This document shows, one piece after another, positions 14,582-15,297 of a stretch of 15,297 bases of DNA. The stretch comes from Desulfuromonas sp. SDB (GTDB lineage Bacteria; SDB-A): the NCBI GenBank assembly GCA_001412365.1, contig LKUE01000059.1:1-15297 (forward strand), given 5' to 3'. A model generated the notes under the pieces. That model was given only the letters and a program-made list of their open reading frames with translations. It had not been told where the DNA came from and made no database searches. Position 1 is the stretch's first letter. Each line of letters begins with the position of its first letter. The position numbers and the translations under genes were made by a program.

Positions 14582-15297
14582 TTATCGCACAATTAAAAAC
14601 TTACCACTTTGAATTTTTTCTCCAGCAACGATTCTATAAAAATATATTCCCGGAGTAGCATTTCTCCCCAAATTATCTCTCCCATCCCAATTTAAGCTAT
14701 AAAAACCAGGTTTCTGAATGCTCCGGAACAGATTTCTAATTTCCCTTCCCGCGATATCATAAATAGAAAACGTTACTGAAGATAAATTTGGTATAGAATA
14801 TTCAAAAGCCATACTCTCTGTTGAAATATTCGAACCGGCAGGTCTGACCCAAAAATGAAAAAACTCTGGAGTGGCAAGATATGCTATGATGCTCTGATCA
14901 CCTTCAATTGGATTTGGATTGCAAAGTGTATAAATTTCAACATCGTCAAAATAATATCCCTCGTAAACTTTAGATTCATTGCTTCCAAACTTGAAACAAA
15001 TTTGAAAATTATTATTGAAGAAAATAGAATCTATTTGAAAGTAAACTTTGTGCCACTGGTTCATCTCTCCTGAAAATATTCCTTCGCCCTCATCAAATCC
15101 TCCATAACCGTTGGATTCACAGGGGTAACCGTCAATCGGATAAAGAGTTGTCCATACTGTATCGGTAAATAGTTTCGCTTGTATCTGAACTCCGTCATTT
15201 TCTTCTTCAAGTTCGTATCGGTGATAATAACTTAGATAGACTTTTATATCATTATGATATGTTGTTATATTAATACTGTCAGATATTACTTTTGAAT
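14582..15297 (-). CDS. Surface protein C-terminal part: jelly-roll module plus FlgD-like domain (5' truncated by window edge)
   Basis: The frame stays open from the stop at 14582 to the window end, so this is the last about 237 residues of a longer protein. The internal ATG at 15064 is not the true start. The upstream part (IKVYLSYYHRYELEEENDGVQIQ, with a VWTTLYPIDGYP stretch, then WHKVYFQID, FQICFKFGS and YEGYYFDDVEI) matches the jelly-roll or MAM-like module found after protease domains of immune-inhibitor-A type and in other secreted proteins. The C-terminal about 85 residues are FlgD-Ig-like: TFSIYDIAGREIRNL, LNWDGRDNLGR, PGIYFYRIVAG and GKFLIV. Such C-terminal domains guide or anchor exported proteins in FCB bacteria. 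An N-terminal peptidase is likely but not visible. It appears to be the upstream partner in a two-gene unit. Confidence 0.75.
   Translation of the reverse strand, partial: SKVISDSINITTYHNDIKVYLSYYHRYELEEENDGVQIQAKLFTDTVWTTLYPIDGYPCESNGYGGFDEGEGIFSGEMNQWHKVYFQIDSIFFNNNFQICFKFGSNESKVYEGYYFDDVEIYTLCNPNPIEGDQSIIAYLATPEFFHFWVRPAGSNISTESMAFEYSIPNLSSVTFSIYDIAGREIRNLFRSIQKPGFYSLNWDGRDNLGRNATPGIYFYRIVAGEKIQSGKFLIVR

Noticed and set aside
14582-15064. A complete 160-residue gene starting at the ATG complementary to 15062-15064
   Set aside because: The frame continues without a stop to the window edge and the upstream residues belong to the same jelly-roll module, so the ATG is internal.

Overview
The window reads as a piece of chromosome from an uncultivated, moderately AT-rich bacterium, most likely of the FCB superphylum. 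Cloacimonadota or a neighbouring candidate phylum is my best guess. The grounds are a rpoZ/coaBC/dnaB/MlaEFD-type gene set, a fused IspDF, and secreted proteins ending in FlgD/type-A-like C-terminal beta domains next to propeller-like and jelly-roll modules. The phylum is inferred from style, not from a marker gene.

Region 1 (128-12689, + strand) is a very compact run of fifteen genes, nearly all overlapping or a few bases apart, so probably one long operon or a few nested ones. The order is dtd (D-aminoacyl-tRNA deacylase), yicC (endoribonuclease family), gmk, rpoZ, coaBC, a family-4 Fe-S uracil-DNA glycosylase, dnaB, an MlaE/MlaF/MlaD-type lipid ABC transporter cassette, radA, a YacL-like PIN-TRAM protein with a degraded PIN active site, a fused ispDF, a COG2426-type membrane protein and a tRNA-dihydrouridine synthase. 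It mixes translation quality control, nucleotide and CoA supply, replication and repair, outer-membrane lipid transport and isoprenoid synthesis. The radA - PIN/TRAM - ispD/F order recalls Firmicutes radA-disA-yacL-ispD-ispF with disA missing.

Region 2 (12690-13225) is a gene-free, extremely AT-rich convergent spacer. It holds a 9-bp inverted repeat over the dus stop codon, a perfect 10-bp tandem duplication and several small AT palindromes, but no convincing GC-rich terminator.

Region 3 (13226-15297, - strand) is a two-gene unit of secreted proteins. One is complete: a signal peptide, about seven propeller-like repeats and a C-terminal sorting-type domain. The other runs off the right edge and has a jelly-roll carbohydrate-binding-like module plus a FlgD-like C-terminal domain. 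This part differs in style from region 1 and lacks the CCCGGG words common there.

No phage, transposon, CRISPR, tRNA or rRNA was seen. The most interesting items are the catalytically degraded PIN-TRAM protein, substitutions in the IspF cavity motif of the fused IspDF, a strong hand-counted excess of CCGG/CCCGGG, and the propeller-type surface protein. I did not find a clearly new defence or mobile system.
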